A stretch of 32,089 bases of DNA from Myxococcales bacterium (GTDB lineage: Bacteria; Myxococcota_A; Bradymonadia; UBA7976; UBA1532), in NCBI GenBank assembly GCA_947488215.1, contig CANLBD010000006.1, positions 1-32,089 of the forward strand, given 5' to 3'. How positions within the stretch are numbered: position 1 is the first letter of the stretch; each line of letters begins with the position of its first letter. Below are positions 1-8,056 of this stretch, piece by piece. The position numbers and the translations under genes are program-made. The notes under the pieces were generated by a model. That model searched no databases and was not told the DNA's origin. It saw only the letters and a list, made by a program, of their open reading frames with translations.

Positions 1-2
1 CG

Positions 3-905
3 GTCTCCGACCCGGAGAGCCTCGAGGCGCTCACGGCCGACCGAGGTCCGCTCGTCGAGGCCGTCGTGGTCCGAGGCCCATGCTCGGCGTGGATCATCCG
101 CGCGCACCATGCCCTGCTCGACGGACGCGCTGCGGTCTAACTGGCGCAGGATTGGGCGCGTCTGGCGCGCGGCGAGGCCCCCATCGGCCCGGGCGCCGCG
201 CGTGTCTGGGCTTCACCCGAGGCGCGCGTGCGACGGCCCATGACACGGCGGGCGCCTGTGCATGCCGTGCTGGTCCCCGATGCACCACGACCCACGACCT
301 GGGTGCGTCACGCGCTCCCACGGCCGCCGAGCGATGTGACGTGCACGGCCCTTGTTGCGCTCGCACGCGCCCTGCGCGCGCACACGCCGACCTTGCAGGA
401 CGCGCGCCTGCGCGCCAGCTTGCCTGTCGACTTGCGTGCAGGACAGCCGCCGGGCCAGTGCAATGCGACCGGCTTCGTTCGGCTCGACTTGGCGCCCACA
501 GTCCGCGTCGCGGACCTGCGCGCCGACCTGAGCGCCCAGCGGGCCGATGCGGCTCAGTGGCTCACCGAAGTCCGCCCAGCGGGCTGGCTCCCCCGCTGGT
601 TGCTCCGCCGACTCGTGCGCGCCGCGGGTGCCCGTGTTCGCGCGACGCATCGCGCAGACGAGAGCCTCACCTTCTCCAACCTGGGCGTCCTCGAGCCGGT
701 GTCGCTCAGCGTGCCCGGCCTGACACCCACGGTCGCTTTTGTCGCTCCACCCGCGCAGGCGGGCGCGCCCCTCTTCGCGACGCTGACCGGGGCAGGTGAT
801 ACGCTCCACCTCTGCCTCGGTGCGGCAGAACATCCAGGCCTTCACGAAAAGCTCGTGACGATCTTGCGAGACACAACAGCGCACTGGGCGCCGACCGAGT
901 CATGA
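3..905 (+). pseudogene. HHxxxDG acyltransferase/condensation-like protein, 5' truncated and interrupted by an in-frame TAA
   Basis: The reading frame is open from the window edge and carries HHALLDG, the HHxxxDG catalytic signature of the condensation-domain/CoA-dependent acyltransferase fold, at about 108-128. A TAA at 138-140 follows directly, yet the same frame stays open for another 254 codons with fitting protein-like sequence (V-stop-LAQDWARLARGEAP). The C-terminal part (LTFSNLGVLEPVSLSVPG, about 662-718) resembles the late part of this fold. I therefore read one gene with a single nonsense change rather than two genes. A GTG at 228 could restart translation but would lack the catalytic histidines. 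The gene ends at TGA 903-905, overlapping the next start as ATGA. The substrate cannot be told. A sequencing error at one base is the main alternative. The N-terminus lies outside the window. Confidence 0.6.
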
Positions 906-2062
906 AGCGCTCCACCCATCCCGACCCCGCTCGGCTCCGTGACTTGCTCGGTGCGTCGGCGCTCGACGCTCGACCGCACCTCTTCGCGGACGCCGGCATC
1001 ACGCTGCCCCGCGCGGTCGAAGCCGAGGTCGTGAGCTTCGCGCGCGCCCTCGACGAGGCCCTTCACGCGCCGGGTATCGAGCGTGCGCTCGCTCTGCCCG
1101 AGCCGCCTCAATCGCCCCGCGCGGACGGCGTTTGCATCGCGCTCGACTTTCACGTCGACGCCGCCGGGCCGCATCTCATTGAGATCAACTCGAACGCCGG
1201 CGGCTGGCTGCTGGTCCTCGCCGCAGCGCGCGCGGCCAGCTGGCCGGAGTCCGAGGTCGCTGCGGCCGAGGCCGCGTTCTTGGGTCAGTTCGACGTCGCC
1301 TGGGCCGAGGCCGGCCGGGCTACTGCGCTGGAGAGTATCGTCGTGGTCGACCGGGAGCCGGGGGCGCAATTTCTTGCCCCCGAGTTCGAACGATTCGTCT
1401 CGCTGGCTCGAGCGCGCGGGCTGCGGGCTCGAATCGCAGACACCACAGCGCTCAAGGTCGACGCGTCCGGCGCATGGGTCGACAACGAGAGATTCGACCT
1501 GGTCTACTGGCGAGACACAGACTTCGAGCTCGCGTCGCCCGACTGCGCGTCGCTCCGCGCCGCGTGGCTCGAGGGACGCATCGTGCTGAGCCCAGACCCC
1601 GTGACCTTTGCCCGCTACGCCCGCAAGACGAACCTGACCCTCTTGTGCGACGCCGCCCGCTTGCAGGCCGCGGGGCTCTCGCCCGCCCTCGCCTCTGCGA
1701 TCTCGGCCCGAGTGCCCGAGACGCGGGTGGTGCGTCCGGAAGACGCCGACACCTTCTGGGCGACCCGCGCTGAGTGGTTCTTCAAGCCGTCTGCAGGCTT
1801 CGGCAGTCGCGGCGCGTATCGCGGCGACAAGATCACGCGGCGCGCGTTCGCAGACGTTGTCGCGGGTCACTCCGTCGCGCAGCGCCTCGTCTCGCCGCCT
1901 CGTCGTGAGGCCACGGACGCTCACGGGTCGCTCAAGTGGGACCTCCGCGCGTTCGTGCAACGCGGACGCGTGCTGGCTTGGATGTGCCGCCTATACGAAG
2001 GTCAGACGACCAACCTGCGAACCCCAGGCGGGGGGATCGGCCTCGTGACCTTCGAGGACTAG
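902..2062 (+). CDS. ATP-grasp-like protein with circularly permuted motif order
   Basis: A 386-residue protein starting at an ATG that overlaps the previous stop (ATGA), so translation is probably coupled. It has ATP-grasp motifs in an unusual order. The metal-binding EINSN (residues 94-98, after LDFHVD) normally comes last but here comes first. The Gly-rich, Lys-containing FKPSAGFGSRG (294-304) and the later DLRAFV (347-352) and TTNLRTPGGG (369-378) come at the C-terminus. This is the order expected of a circular permutation, as known in some peptide-forming ATP-grasp proteins. Such enzymes make amide bonds through acyl-phosphate intermediates, but the substrate is not apparent. The neighbouring acyltransferase-like gene hints at a shared small-molecule or peptide-modifying role. 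The stop overlaps the convergent PEGA gene by four bases. Family call fairly sure, function unknown. Confidence 0.6.
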   Translation: MKRSTHPDPARLRDLLGASALDARPHLFADAGITLPRAVEAEVVSFARALDEALHAPGIERALALPEPPQSPRADGVCIALDFHVDAAGPHLIEINSNAGGWLLVLAAARAASWPESEVAAAEAAFLGQFDVAWAEAGRATALESIVVVDREPGAQFLAPEFERFVSLARARGLRARIADTTALKVDASGAWVDNERFDLVYWRDTDFELASPDCASLRAAWLEGRIVLSPDPVTFARYARKTNLTLLCDAARLQAAGLSPALASAISARVPETRVVRPEDADTFWATRAEWFFKPSAGFGSRGAYRGDKITRRAFADVVAGHSVAQRLVSPPRREATDAHGSLKWDLRAFVQRGRVLAWMCRLYEGQTTNLRTPGGGIGLVTFED

Positions 2063-3315
2063 AAGCGCAGGATGACGGCGCCGGTACCGTCTTTGCCGCG
2101 AATCGCAGGGTCGCGGTCTGTGGCGACGATCGCGACCGGGACGATGACCGCCGTCGCGGCTGCGACGCCCACGGCTGGCCAGAACCACCACCTGCGGGTC
2201 AGCGCCCTCAGCGGCCCCGCCTCCCCCTCGTCATCGAACGACGCCGGCTCTTCGGGCAAGAGCTCGCTTTGGCCTGGGGCCTGAGCGTCGACGTCGTCGT
2301 AGAGCGCCTCGATCAGCGCCTCGGCGGCCCCCGGAGCGAGGCGTCGGTCCGCGCCGAGCGAGGCCCGCACGGGGGGGCGTACTCGACGATTCGCGTTCAA
2401 GTCGTACAGCGCTGCTTCGACCGTGCTCCCCTGCAGGCGAACGAGCACGGCTTGGTCGATCGAGAGCAGCGCCTTCATCTCTTTGAGGCTCACGCTCATC
2501 TGCTCGCGCTCCATCTGCGCGGGGAGCTTGTCGATGAGGTCCTCGTAGAGCGCTGCGCGGCTCAAGGGCTCGAGCGCAGCCTCGATCGCGAGGCCCTGGC
2601 CGGGCCGAACCACGACCTCGCGCACCCACGGCGCGTATCCGTCGTACTCGACACGCACGGGCGCGGTCGGGCCCGACAAGTCGTCGAGCAAGACGGGGGT
2701 GGTGCCTCGGAAGCGCCCGTCGAGAAAGACCGCCGCAGGGCCGGGGACCGCGTCGATCCGGACCCGGCCCGCGCCGCGCCGAGACCCGGCCTTGCCGCCC
2801 CGCTGCGCGTTTGCGAGCGCGGTCCGCATGGTCGGTGAGAAGCCTTCGTCGTCGATGACGAGGTCAGGATCGGCCTTGAGCAGGCGCGCGAAGGCTGCGG
2901 TTGCGCCGGGGCCGTCCTTCATCGCGCCGCGCGCAGTCGCCAGCCCCATCAGCGCGGCCGAGGCGTCTCGTCGGCCCGCGGGGATCGAGGTCAGCAGCCG
3001 CGCAGCGGTCTCGTAGGCTCGAATGGCGCGCTCAAGGTCACCGTCGTTCATCGCTTGGGCGCCTTCATCGAGCGCGACCCGGCCGCCCTCGAGTGCGTCC
3101 TCGGGCGCCTCGTTCGCCAGCTGGTCCGCGACCCTCACCAGCTGGACCCCGTCGACGCGCGCGATCGCTGCGCGCATCCGCCACAAGACCGGTGACAGCG
3201 TGTCTGGGTCGGGGTTCCCCGCCGGCACCACGGCGACGCGCGCGCGCGCCGGGGCGGCCTGCGCGCTCGCTGTGAGACCCACCCAAAGGAACAGCGCGAG
3301 TCCCACCCGCCACAT
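2059..3315 (-). CDS. Secreted PEGA-domain protein with C-terminal membrane helix
   Basis: A 418-residue protein with a Sec signal peptide (MWRVGLALFLWVGLTASAQA, likely cut after residue 20). A helical, TPR-like stretch covers about 80-170 (DLERAIRAYETAARLL). A PEGA-type surface beta domain follows at about 184-250, with AVFLDGRFRGTTP and VRVEYDGYAPWVREV. A single hydrophobic helix lies near the C-terminus (about 373-398, after RRWWFWP), followed by a short tail. Such proteins are frequent in myxobacterial-type genomes and are usually assigned to envelope or adhesion roles; no enzymatic motif is visible. The start ATG shares one base with the stop of the upstream small gene (TGATG), so the two form an operon. 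The last codons overlap the convergent ATP-grasp gene. Confidence 0.75.
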   Translation of the reverse strand: MWRVGLALFLWVGLTASAQAAPARARVAVVPAGNPDPDTLSPVLWRMRAAIARVDGVQLVRVADQLANEAPEDALEGGRVALDEGAQAMNDGDLERAIRAYETAARLLTSIPAGRRDASAALMGLATARGAMKDGPGATAAFARLLKADPDLVIDDEGFSPTMRTALANAQRGGKAGSRRGAGRVRIDAVPGPAAVFLDGRFRGTTPVLLDDLSGPTAPVRVEYDGYAPWVREVVVRPGQGLAIEAALEPLSRAALYEDLIDKLPAQMEREQMSVSLKEMKALLSIDQAVLVRLQGSTVEAALYDLNANRRVRPPVRASLGADRRLAPGAAEALIEALYDDVDAQAPGQSELLPEEPASFDDEGEAGPLRALTRRWWFWPAVGVAAATAVIVPVAIVATDRDPAIRGKDGTGAVILRF

Positions 3316-3605
3316 CAGGGGGCTCCGAGGCCCAACAGACGGTCGAGGCGCGGCCGCAGCAGAGGGTCGTCCGCGATCACGCGCGCGACCCGCTCGGTGA
3401 GACCCTCTCGGACCGCGGGCGCGACCGCCGACAGCGACACGCTCAAGACGTCAGCCACCGCGAGGCGCAGCGCGGCCTCGGGAGACACGACCTGACCCGA
3501 AGCCACGAGGTCACGGACCCTCTCGAAGACCGCACCGGCCGCTTCAGACGCGACGCCGACGCCCGCGAGGGAGGGCGAACCGTTCAGTGGCTTGACCGAC
3601 GACAT
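3315..3605 (-). CDS. Small hypothetical helical protein
   Basis: A 96-residue protein that I do not recognise. It is Ala/Val/Leu/Arg-rich, without cysteines, and predicted mostly helical (for example ALRLAVADVLSVSLSAV and PLLRPRLDRLLGL), with no signal peptide or membrane helix. The frame is open upstream to 3665. I chose the ATG at 3605 because codons before it look non-coding and a -10-like hexamer lies seven bases upstream of it. Its stop overlaps the PEGA-protein start by one base, so the two are probably expressed together, and it diverges from glutamate dehydrogenase. No function is assigned. Confidence 0.6.
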   Translation of the reverse strand: MSSVKPLNGSPSLAGVGVASEAAGAVFERVRDLVASGQVVSPEAALRLAVADVLSVSLSAVAPAVREGLTERVARVIADDPLLRPRLDRLLGLGAP

Positions 3606-3612
3606 GTTGCTC

Positions 3613-3618
3613 AGTGTA
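3613..3618 (-). promoter_or_regulatory. Candidate -10 element for a leaderless transcript
   Basis: On the minus strand the hexamer TACACT lies exactly seven bases before the ATG at 3605, the spacing expected if transcription starts at or next to the start codon. No convincing -35 box and no Shine-Dalgarno sequence are visible. This is a prediction from spacing only. Confidence 0.35.
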
Positions 3619-3718
3619 GCACCGGCTGCCTGAGAATGCTTGCCCAACCCGTGTGCGGGTGGCATTCATTCGCATCACAGATTTCCACTCCCCCCCGCAG
3701 TTCCAGAAAGGAACGAGC

Positions 3719-5008
3719 ATGAGCGACACGACGGCAGTCATCGGCAAGAACAAGCCGATGAACGCGCACGAGATGGCGACCGCGCAGCTCAACCGAGCGG
3801 CCGAGGTCATGGGGCTCGACCCCGAAATCCACACGATCCTGTCTCAGCCCAAGAACGAGCTCATCGTCAACTTCCCCGTGCGGATGGACGATGGTCGCCA
3901 CGTGATGTTCAAGGGCTACCGCATCCAACACAACAACATCATGGGCCCCTACAAGGGCGGTATCCGCTACCACCACGAGGTGCACCTCGACGAGGTCAAG
4001 GCCCTCGCGGCGTGGATGACGTGGAAGTGCGCCGTGATGGAGATCCCCTTCGGTGGCGCCAAGGGCGGCATCAAGTTCGATCCTCGTCAGTACAGCCCCG
4101 CGGAGCTTGAGCGCATCACGCGTCGCTTCACGCACGCCCTCGGGAACAACATCGGCCCCGACCACGACATCCCCGCGCCGGATGTCGGCACAAACGCGCA
4201 GACCATGGTCTGGCTGATGGACACGTACATGAACTTCACGCCTTCGGACCGCAAGAACGCGGTACGTGGGGTGGTGACCGGCAAGTCGCTCACGTCGGGC
4301 GGGTCGCAGGGTCGCGAGAAGGCGACTGGCCAAGGCCTCGTCTTCGTCGTCGAAGAGTGGGCGAAGGAGAACAACTTCTCGCTCAACGGCGCGACGTTCG
4401 CAGTGCAGGGCTTCGGCAACGTCGGCTCGTTCGCCGCTCGGATTCTCGCCAAGCATGGCTCGAAGCTCGTCGCGGTGCAGGACCATACGGGCGCGATACG
4501 GTCGGTGGACGGCCTCGACGCCGTGAAGCTTGCGGACTGGGTGAAGAAGAACGGCGGCGTCGCGGGCTTCCCCGGTGGCGATGTCATCAACCAGACCGAG
4601 TTTTTCAGCACACAGTGCGACTTGTTCATTCCGGCCGCGCTGGAGAACCAGATCACGGCGGAGACCGCCCCGCTGCTCAAGTGCCGCGCCGTCTTCGAGG
4701 GCGCCAACGGCCCGACGGACATCGACGGCGACCGCATCCTTCGGGAGCGCGGCATCGAGCTCCTGCCGGACGTCCTCGCGAACGCGGGCGGCGTGACGGT
4801 GAGCTACTTCGAGTGGCTTCAGAATCGACGCGCCGAGTCGTGGACGCTCGAGGAGGTCGACGCGCGTCTCCACACGATGATGGTCCACGCGTACGCGACG
4901 GTCCGACGCATCGCCCGGGACCGCAAGATCGACAACCGCACGGCGGCGTACGTGCACGCGCTGACGCGCATCGAGACGGTCTACAAGGAGCGCGGGATTT
5001 TCCCCTGA
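3719..5008 (+). CDS. gdhA: Glutamate dehydrogenase
   Basis: A 429-residue cytoplasmic enzyme of the Glu/Leu/Phe/Val dehydrogenase family, interconverting glutamate and 2-oxoglutarate plus ammonium with NAD(P). The substrate region GPYKGGIRYH (77-85) and the catalytic lysine in PFGGAKGG (K115) are intact, as is the conserved aspartate in PAPDVGT (D155). The Rossmann dinucleotide motif GFGNVGS follows in the second half. The GPYKGG context and the length fit glutamate rather than leucine dehydrogenase. The ATG at 3719 is preceded by a good ribosome site (AGAAAGGAA, about 3704-3712). The frame is open to 3653, but the upstream codons are not conserved-looking. The next gene, a sigma factor, starts two bases after the stop codon (TGA-C-ATG), so both may share a transcript. 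Confidence 0.93.
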   Translation: MSDTTAVIGKNKPMNAHEMATAQLNRAAEVMGLDPEIHTILSQPKNELIVNFPVRMDDGRHVMFKGYRIQHNNIMGPYKGGIRYHHEVHLDEVKALAAWMTWKCAVMEIPFGGAKGGIKFDPRQYSPAELERITRRFTHALGNNIGPDHDIPAPDVGTNAQTMVWLMDTYMNFTPSDRKNAVRGVVTGKSLTSGGSQGREKATGQGLVFVVEEWAKENNFSLNGATFAVQGFGNVGSFAARILAKHGSKLVAVQDHTGAIRSVDGLDAVKLADWVKKNGGVAGFPGGDVINQTEFFSTQCDLFIPAALENQITAETAPLLKCRAVFEGANGPTDIDGDRILRERGIELLPDVLANAGGVTVSYFEWLQNRRAESWTLEEVDARLHTMMVHAYATVRRIARDRKIDNRTAAYVHALTRIETVYKERGIFP

Positions 5009-5009
5009 C

Positions 5010-5660
5010 ATGTCGGGGCCGTCCCACGGTCCAAGTGGACCCCTGCCCGGCCACCTCGTCGCGCTCGTGCACAGCGAGGCGCGTCGAGCGGTCGCGCACC
5101 TCACGACCATCGCGTTCTCCTACGAGGACTTCGTGGGCTACGGGATGGTCGGGCTCCTCGAAGCGACCCCCCGCTGGGAGCCGGCGTCAGGCGTGCCGTT
5201 CGAGCACTTCGTCCGATTCCGCATCCGCGGGGCCATGGTGGACGCAGTGCGCTCCGCGGCGCCCGTTCGACGACGTGACCACGCAGAGCTGCGCGAGCTC
5301 GCGGTCGCGCACGCCGCTACGCCAGAGCCCGGCGCGCCGGGCGCGAACGAGGCGAACGACCTCGCCCAAATCATCACGCACATTGCTGTCGGGCTCTTGG
5401 TAGACGCCGCTGAGGTGGACGACAGCGGCGAGGCGACCGACCCCGAAAACCTCTACGTCGACGCGGAGACGAGAGCCCGGGTCGACGCGGCGGTCGCGAC
5501 GCTCTCCGTCGAAGACCGAGAGGTCTTGGACTCGGTCTACGGCTTTGCGAACGACAACTCGGGCTCGGATTTGGCCCGTCGTCGTGGCGTCAGCCGGTCG
5601 ACCATCTCGCGCGCACACCTGCGGATCCTCGACCTCGTCCGCGCTCGGCTCCGGCTCTAG
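5010..5660 (+). CDS. FliA/WhiG-like RNA polymerase sigma factor
   Basis: A 216-residue sigma-70 family protein. Region 2 spans about 15-90, with FSYEDFVGYGMVGLLEA and FEHFVRFRIRGAMVDAVR, the pattern of FliA/WhiG-type (sigma-28) factors. Region 4 spans about 155-212, with LSVEDREVLDSVYG and a helix-turn-helix around ARRRGVSRSTISRAH. The linker where region 3 would lie (about 95-150) is short and acidic, so region 3 looks reduced. It sits directly upstream of export-apparatus genes (SctJ-, SctL- and SctQ-like), as flagellar-type sigma factors often do, and so may drive that machinery. No anti-sigma gene is recognisable beside it. The family is clear; the target regulon is inference. Confidence 0.8.
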   Translation: MSGPSHGPSGPLPGHLVALVHSEARRAVAHLTTIAFSYEDFVGYGMVGLLEATPRWEPASGVPFEHFVRFRIRGAMVDAVRSAAPVRRRDHAELRELAVAHAATPEPGAPGANEANDLAQIITHIAVGLLVDAAEVDDSGEATDPENLYVDAETRARVDAAVATLSVEDREVLDSVYGFANDNSGSDLARRRGVSRSTISRAHLRILDLVRARLRL

Positions 5661-5661
5661 G

Positions 5662-6303
5662 GTGCGCGCGGCCCTGCGCGCATGGGCGTGGGTCTGCGCC
5701 GCAGCGGTCACGGCCTGCGGACCCGAGGGCATCGGCCCGACCTCAAGCGAAGGGGCCTGCCAACGCGCAGCGCGCGCCTTGGTCCGCTTGGGCGTCGACG
5801 CCCGCGTCGCCCCCTCGAGCGCTGGCGGTTTTCGCGTTCAAGTCGCCGCAAAGGACACGGCTCGAGCCGAGGCCGCGCTGACCCTGCTGGGCTTGCCCGC
5901 CCCGCCGAGTGAGGCGCCTCACTGGCTACACGGCCCTGGCGAGCGAGCAGCCGCGCGCAGAGAGGCGCGCGCGACGGAGGCGGCTCAGGCCCTCGAGGAG
6001 CGCGACGGTGTCGTCGCGGCCCGCGTCGTCGTCTCGCCCACCGGGGCGAGTGTGCAGATCACTACGCAGCCTGAGACCCCACCCGGTTGGACACCCGCCG
6101 AGGTCGCCGCGTGGCTTGCACCCTCGCTTGAGCTCCCTGCGGACGCCGTGCGCGTCGAGGTCTTCCCCTTCGCAGAGACCCAGCGACCCCCTTCACTCGC
6201 CCCGCGTGGGGAGCTTGTCACTCTGCTCGCCGCGCTAGTCATGCTGCTCTCGCTCGCGCTCCTGCGCGCCCAGCGCAAGGTCATAGCCCGAGGTGCAGAG
6301 TGA
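5662..6303 (+). CDS. SctJ/FliF-like type III secretion inner-ring lipoprotein
   Basis: A 213-residue protein. I place the start at GTG 5662, one base after the sigma-factor stop, because this gives a lipoprotein signal peptide ending in the lipobox VTAC (near residue 19). Two small alpha/beta ring-building-like segments follow: RAARALVRLGVDARVAP with ARAEAALTLLGLP, then EERDGVVAARVVVSPTGASVQIT with TPAEVAAWLAP. A C-terminal membrane helix (LVTLLAALVMLLSLALL) and a short basic tail close the protein. Lipobox, paired domains and a C-terminal helix are the plan of SctJ (YscJ/PrgK), the inner-membrane ring of injectisomes. Sequence divergence is high and it is slightly short for the family. It overlaps the next gene as GTGA. 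The call rests on architecture plus the SctL/SctQ-like neighbours. Confidence 0.65.
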   Translation: MRAALRAWAWVCAAAVTACGPEGIGPTSSEGACQRAARALVRLGVDARVAPSSAGGFRVQVAAKDTARAEAALTLLGLPAPPSEAPHWLHGPGERAAARREARATEAAQALEERDGVVAARVVVSPTGASVQITTQPETPPGWTPAEVAAWLAPSLELPADAVRVEVFPFAETQRPPSLAPRGELVTLLAALVMLLSLALLRAQRKVIARGAE

Positions 6304-7121
6304 GCGACGCACGCCCCCCGCTCTCCCCGCAGGGTGCTGCGGTCTTGAGCGCGCTGCTCGGTCACCGCGCGCCGCTCGATGCGGTCACCCCACCCCTCGC
6401 AGCGCTGCTCGACGCTGCCGCGGCTCGGGCCGAGCCCCTCGAAAGCGCAGCGCTCTCGCGGCCCCCCCGCGCGACGCCGAGGACGCGTCTGAGCGACGGT
6501 GACCCCCCCCGTGCGCTGCGCCGCCTCGCGCGGCGCTGGAGGCCCGACGAGGGCAGGGACACCGCCCCCCGCGAGGCAAGCGACCTGCCGCGCCTTGCAC
6601 CCGATGGGGTGCTCTCGCCAGACGCGCTCGAGGCGATGCGCGCGCTCGATACAGAGCGAGCGCGCATGGCAGCGGAGCTCGTCCAGGCCGTCGACACGGC
6701 GCGACGTGCAGAGCAGCGCCGCGTACGTCGGACGTTGATGGCGACACGCGCGCTGGTCGAGCGGGTCCGGCTTGAAGCGCAGCGCGACGCCGTGGACCTC
6801 GCGCTCGCGCTCGCGGAGCGACTCTTCGTCGAGGACCCGACTGCGCGCGCGGCGTGGGCCGCTTGGCTCGAAGCGGCCGTGCAAACGGCCGCGGCGCGAA
6901 TCGGACCGCGGACCCTCCTGACCGCGCACATGCACGCTGACGATGTACCGCTCTGGTCTGAGCGCCTGAGGCACTTCGGCGTCCAAGTCCTCAGTGACCA
7001 CCGCGTGAATGCCGGGGACCTCTGGCTCTCGTCGAGCGAAGGCGCGCTCGACCTGAGACGCGCCACGGTTCTGCAATCGGTCTTGGCGGGAGCGGCCGCA
7101 GCCCGCGGGGGGGCTCCGTGA
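6300..7121 (+). CDS. SctL/FliH-like export ATPase stator protein
   Basis: A 273-residue cytoplasmic protein starting at a GTG that overlaps the previous stop. The first 110 residues are low-complexity, rich in Ala, Pro and Arg. A long charged helix follows (about 118-165, ERARMAAELVQAVDTARRAE). The C-terminal domain has the FliH/SctL pattern: ALALAERLFVEDP, then LLTAHMHADDVPLW, then VNAGDLWLSSSEGALDLR, matching the usual D-x-x-L-x-x-G-D-x-x-hydrophobic-x-S/T-x-x-G-x-hydrophobic-D. In known systems this protein links the export ATPase SctN to the C-ring protein SctQ. An SctQ-like gene follows with a GTGA overlap, but no SctN gene is in the window. Confidence 0.65.
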   Translation: MSDARPPLSPQGAAVLSALLGHRAPLDAVTPPLAALLDAAAARAEPLESAALSRPPRATPRTRLSDGDPPRALRRLARRWRPDEGRDTAPREASDLPRLAPDGVLSPDALEAMRALDTERARMAAELVQAVDTARRAEQRRVRRTLMATRALVERVRLEAQRDAVDLALALAERLFVEDPTARAAWAAWLEAAVQTAAARIGPRTLLTAHMHADDVPLWSERLRHFGVQVLSDHRVNAGDLWLSSSEGALDLRRATVLQSVLAGAAAARGGAP

Positions 7122-8056
7122 CGGCGACCGGCCGCCCATGGTCGATGCCGTGCTCGCCCGAAGATCCGCTCGGGGTATGGCTCAGCGCCGCAGCGACTCA
7201 GACGGCGGCCGCTGCGATTTGGGCCGAGAGACTTCAGGCGCCGGTCCTTATCGAGGCGACGCCCTGCCCGCCAACGGGGCTGCCGCCGAGCCCGCTCGAC
7301 ACCGCCGTGGGTTGGCTCCGAGGTCAGGCCATGGGCTTCGTTGAGGTGCCCTGCGCGTTGGTCGCCGACCGCCTGAGCGACCTCGTCGGGCCGCCGGGAC
7401 GCTCACCCCGGTCGCTCCAACGCGGCCTGCCCGCCCCTCTCAGCCCCGCCGAGGAGGGCCTGCTCGCGTGGCTCATCCTCGGGTGGTTCGGGGCTTGGCC
7501 AGAGCCGAAGCCCGCGCTCGCGTGGCTGGCCGGTCCACTCAGCCCCTCGCCCTCACTCCCTGAGCTGGACGCTTCAGTGCTTTGGCGTGTCCAGATCGAC
7601 GACGCCCCGCCGGGTGTGGTGCGGTGGCACATCGGCAGCGCAGGTGCCTCGGCGTCGGCCAGCCCACTGACCTGTGTCGAAGTTCACGCGCACCTCGACC
7701 CGCGCATCACCCCGGAGCGCCTCGACGCTGCTCGCCCCGGGGAGGGCCTGCTGCTCGACCCACGGGTCGGCCCGCTGACGCTCACACTGCCCGACGGCTC
7801 CCGCTGGCGGGCCTGCGTCGAGGACGACGCCCTCAAGGTGCTGGAGCGGGTCTCGCAGGCGCCTGACCGAGCACAGGGGCTGAGCCTCGCGCTGTCCCCC
7901 CTTCGCCTGTCGACCGCGTCCATCTCGGCCCTGAAAGCGGCACGAGCTCTTCGACTTGAGCGGCCCGTGTCGGGTGCAGTACGCTCGCTCGGTCACGGCG
8001 CACTCGTCTCGAGCGTCGGCGGGTCGAACGTTCTCGTCGTCCTCGGCGCCGCCTAA
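7118..8056 (+). CDS. SctQ/FliM-FliN-like C-ring protein (SPOA domains)
   Basis: A 312-residue protein starting at a GTG overlapping the preceding stop. The clearest part is C-terminal (about 254-310): LSLALSPLRLSTASISALK, then LRLERPVSGAVRSLGHGALV and VLVVLG, the beta-rich SPOA (FliN/SctQ C-terminal) fold. A second, weaker SPOA-like unit comes before it (about 205-245, GEGLLLDPRVGPLTLTLPDG). In injectisomes and flagella SctQ/FliN forms the cytoplasmic sorting platform that binds SctL/FliH, which fits the gene order. The N-terminal half is Pro- and Trp-rich and not recognisable. The stop overlaps the convergent CpaF-like gene by four bases. There is no recognisable partner for the gate or needle nearby. 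Confidence 0.6.
   Translation: MTATGRPWSMPCSPEDPLGVWLSAAATQTAAAAIWAERLQAPVLIEATPCPPTGLPPSPLDTAVGWLRGQAMGFVEVPCALVADRLSDLVGPPGRSPRSLQRGLPAPLSPAEEGLLAWLILGWFGAWPEPKPALAWLAGPLSPSPSLPELDASVLWRVQIDDAPPGVVRWHIGSAGASASASPLTCVEVHAHLDPRITPERLDAARPGEGLLLDPRVGPLTLTLPDGSRWRACVEDDALKVLERVSQAPDRAQGLSLALSPLRLSTASISALKAARALRLERPVSGAVRSLGHGALVSSVGGSNVLVVLGAA

Noticed and set aside
670-846. Middle domain of the fusion (protein residues 670-846) as arginine N-succinyltransferase AstA
   Set aside because: The coordinates here are residues of the protein encoded at 27410-31060. The domain has a GNAT-type acetyl-CoA loop and lacks the AstA sequence blocks that I know, so only a general GNAT call is made.
3647-3660. 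Short inverted repeat ACCCG-TGTG-CGGGT upstream of gdhA
   Set aside because: A stem of only five bases is expected by chance in DNA this GC-rich, and no partner site or regulator gene supports an operator.
3611-5110. 499-codon minus-strand frame opposite glutamate dehydrogenase
   Set aside because: Glutamate dehydrogenase motifs are certain on the plus strand. The antisense frame has no family features and would also overlap the sigma factor gene.
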